DNA from: Sulfuritalea sp.
GTDB taxonomy: Bacteria; Pseudomonadota; Gammaproteobacteria; Burkholderiales; Rhodocyclaceae
Direction of reading: 5' to 3'
Assembly: GCA_016716965.1 (NCBI GenBank)
Contig: JADJUP010000005.1
Coordinates: forward strand, 118,234 to 182,233
Length of the DNA: 64,000 nucleotides
Under the pieces are notes generated by a model. That model was not told where the DNA came from and searched no databases. It saw only the letters and a list, made by a program, of their open reading frames with translations. This document shows, in pieces, positions 62,887-64,000 of this stretch. Every line of letters begins with the position of its first letter. Position 1 is the first letter of the stretch. Both the position numbers and the translations under genes were made by a program.

Positions 62887-63693
62887 ATGAAGCGCGTCGT
62901 ATTCAACCAAAAGGGCGGTGTCGGCAAGAGCACCATCACCTGCAACCTGGCCGCGATCGCCGCCGCGCGCGGCGCCCGCACCCTGGTCATCGACCTCGAC
63001 CCCCAGGCCAATTCGACCCAGTACCTGCTCGGCGACGCGGCGAACAACCTGGAACTCACCGCCAACCAGTTCTTCGACCAGATGCTGAGCTTCAAGCTGC
63101 GCCCGCTGCCGACCGAGGACTTCATCACCGCGACGCCCTTCGAGAACCTCTCCATCCTGCCCTCCGGCCCGGCGCTGGAAGAACTGCAGGCCAAGCTCGA
63201 ATCGCGCTACAAGATCTACAAGCTGCGCGAGGCGCTCGACGCCCTCGAAGGCTACGACGAAATTTTCATCGACACGCCGCCGGCACTGCACTTCTACACC
63301 CGCTCGGCGCTGATCGCGGCCGACGCCTGCCTGATCCCCTTCGACTGCGACGAGTTCGCCCGCCGCGCGCTGTACACGCTGATGGACAACGTCAATGAGA
63401 TCCGCGCCGACCACAATGCCGGCCTCGAGGTCGAAGGCATCGTCATCAACCAGTTCCAGGCCCGCGCCAGCCTGCCGCAGCAGATCATCAACGAACTGCG
63501 CGAGGAAGGCCTGCCGGTGCTGGCCTCCTTCCTGTCGTCCTCGGTGAAGGTAAAGGAATCGCACCAGCAGGCGAAGCCGATGATCCACCTCGACCGCAGC
63601 CACAAGGTAACGCTGGAGTTCGCCGCGCTGTTCGACGAACTGGAAGCGGCGAAGAAACTGCGCGCCAAGGCGGCGGCGAAAAAGCGGGCCTGA
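62887..63693 (+). CDS. ParA-family ATPase
   Basis: A 268-residue ParA/Soj-type ATPase. Deviant Walker A FNQKGGVGKSTITCNLAAIAA, switch VIDLDPQANSTQYLLGD, and IFIDTPPALHFYTRSALIAADACLIPFDCDEFARRALY. A C-terminal Lys/Ala-rich tail ends AAAKKRA. Ribosome site AAGGAGG is eight bases before the ATG. No parB is next to it; the following gene is a small membrane protein. The role, perhaps positioning of a cell structure, is unknown. Confidence 0.9.
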   Translation: MKRVVFNQKGGVGKSTITCNLAAIAAARGARTLVIDLDPQANSTQYLLGDAANNLELTANQFFDQMLSFKLRPLPTEDFITATPFENLSILPSGPALEELQAKLESRYKIYKLREALDALEGYDEIFIDTPPALHFYTRSALIAADACLIPFDCDEFARRALYTLMDNVNEIRADHNAGLEVEGIVINQFQARASLPQQIINELREEGLPVLASFLSSSVKVKESHQQAKPMIHLDRSHKVTLEFAALFDELEAAKKLRAKAAAKKRA

Positions 63694-63695
63694 GC

Positions 63696-63720
63696 GCCGT
63701 AGCGCCGGCGCCGACTTCTT
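63696..63720 (-). repeat. Dispersed AAGTCGGCGCC motif between parA and the last gene (copy 14)
   Basis: On the minus strand AAGAAGTCGGCGCCGGC then GCTACGGC. Intergenic, starting three bases after the parA stop. Confidence 0.75.
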
Positions 63721-63724
63721 AGGC

Positions 63725-64000
63725 ATGGTCCCCGGACTGATCCTCGCCGCCATCGCCGGCCTCGTTGCCATCATCATCTGGCAGCGCTACCGGCGCCTGG
63801 CCCGCGAACGCTTCGTCCGCGACTACCCGCTGCCGCGGGGGCTTTACGACAAACTGCGCAAACGTCGGCCGGAGCTCGAAACCAAAGACTGCGCGCTGAT
63901 CGCGCGCGGCCTGCGCCAGTTCTTCCTGGCCTACCTGCAAAGCGGCAGGAAGTTCGTTTCCATGCCCTCGCAGGCGGTCGACGACCTGTGGCACGAATTC
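63725..64000 (+). CDS. Conserved membrane-anchored protein, 5' part (runs off the right edge)
   Basis: First 92 residues of a protein with one N-terminal helix (LILAAIAGLVAIIIW), a basic Arg-rich segment after it, and the pattern ALIARGLRQFFLAYL followed by VSMPSQAVDDLWHEF at the edge. The MPSQxVDDLWHEF motif marks a family of conserved hypothetical proteins of unknown function. It starts 32 bp after parA and may be co-expressed. The rest lies beyond the window. Confidence 0.7.
   Translation, partial: MVPGLILAAIAGLVAIIIWQRYRRLARERFVRDYPLPRGLYDKLRKRRPELETKDCALIARGLRQFFLAYLQSGRKFVSMPSQAVDDLWHEF

Overview
The window is GC-rich chromosomal DNA of a betaproteobacterium. A urea ABC transporter, ubiA/ubiD, split bioD/bioA-bioF operons, glgABC with DUF3417-type phosphorylase, mrp/apbC, WbuC next to dnaE, maeB and a hybrid kinase would fit a Rhodocyclales-like lineage, but no rRNA or other species marker is present, so the order is only a guess. 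Gene density is high and the content is mostly housekeeping. No tRNA, rRNA, CRISPR array, transposase or phage gene was seen.

Layout. 0-2.2 kb: urtA and the start of urtB (minus strand), preceded by a sigma-54-type promoter and two NtrC-like enhancer sites. 2.2-5.6 kb: a small Cys protein, a diheme cytochrome coupled to an exported AlgH, a membrane protein, and a frameshifted ubiD. 5.7-7.5 kb: hybrid histidine kinase. 7.5-12.5 kb: ubiA, recG, ridA, a SPOR protein and metY in one minus-strand run with overlapping ends. 12.6-16.7 kb: ydcF-like, mogA, an unknown 496-residue protein, thyA. 16.7-31.6 kb: a glycogen and glucan block (glk, DUF2934 protein, glgB, glgC with a coupled leader ORF, two GH57 enzymes, glgP, pgi, glgA), then folA. 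32.1-34.7 kb: a disturbed stretch with long G runs, a pentapeptide-repeat protein, a DUF2750 protein and a SIR2 deacetylase. 34.7-38 kb: bacteriohemerythrin, Arg/Lys/Orn decarboxylase, dcd. 38-41.3 kb: bioD divergent from bioA-bioF. 41.4-45.9 kb: mrp with an IscR-type box, metG, acyP, peroxiredoxin. 46-51 kb: an MCE-type (Mla-like) transport operon headed by a CHASE2 cyclase-like protein; both the cyclase and the ATPase have lost catalytic motifs. 51.1-56.3 kb: small HTH protein, two thioesterases, WbuC cupin, dnaE. 56.4-64 kb: GGDEF protein (probable terminal frameshift), ParA-like ATPase, quinone oxidoreductase, an RdhA-type iron-sulfur protein, maeB, a second ParA ATPase, and a partial membrane protein.

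The most unusual feature is a dispersed short motif, consensus AAGTCGGCGCCGGCGACAC followed by GGCG, found 14 times in 64 kb on both strands. Five copies are intergenic and nine lie inside unrelated genes; six of those nine read in the same frame as (R/K)VGxGxTA or close variants. Some copies look like in-frame insertions (bioF, recG, GH57), while others sit in alignments of normal length (qor, bioD, wbuC). It could be an uptake-signal-like sequence or a palindromic mobile mini-element. Two other repeat families are also present: a roughly 95-bp C-run/G-run hairpin element between genes, and long inverted repeats built from CGCAGATT units.

Sequence quality caveat: the frame break in ubiD, the probable frame break at the end of the GGDEF gene, and the poly-G tract at 32.1 kb suggest local sequencing or assembly errors.
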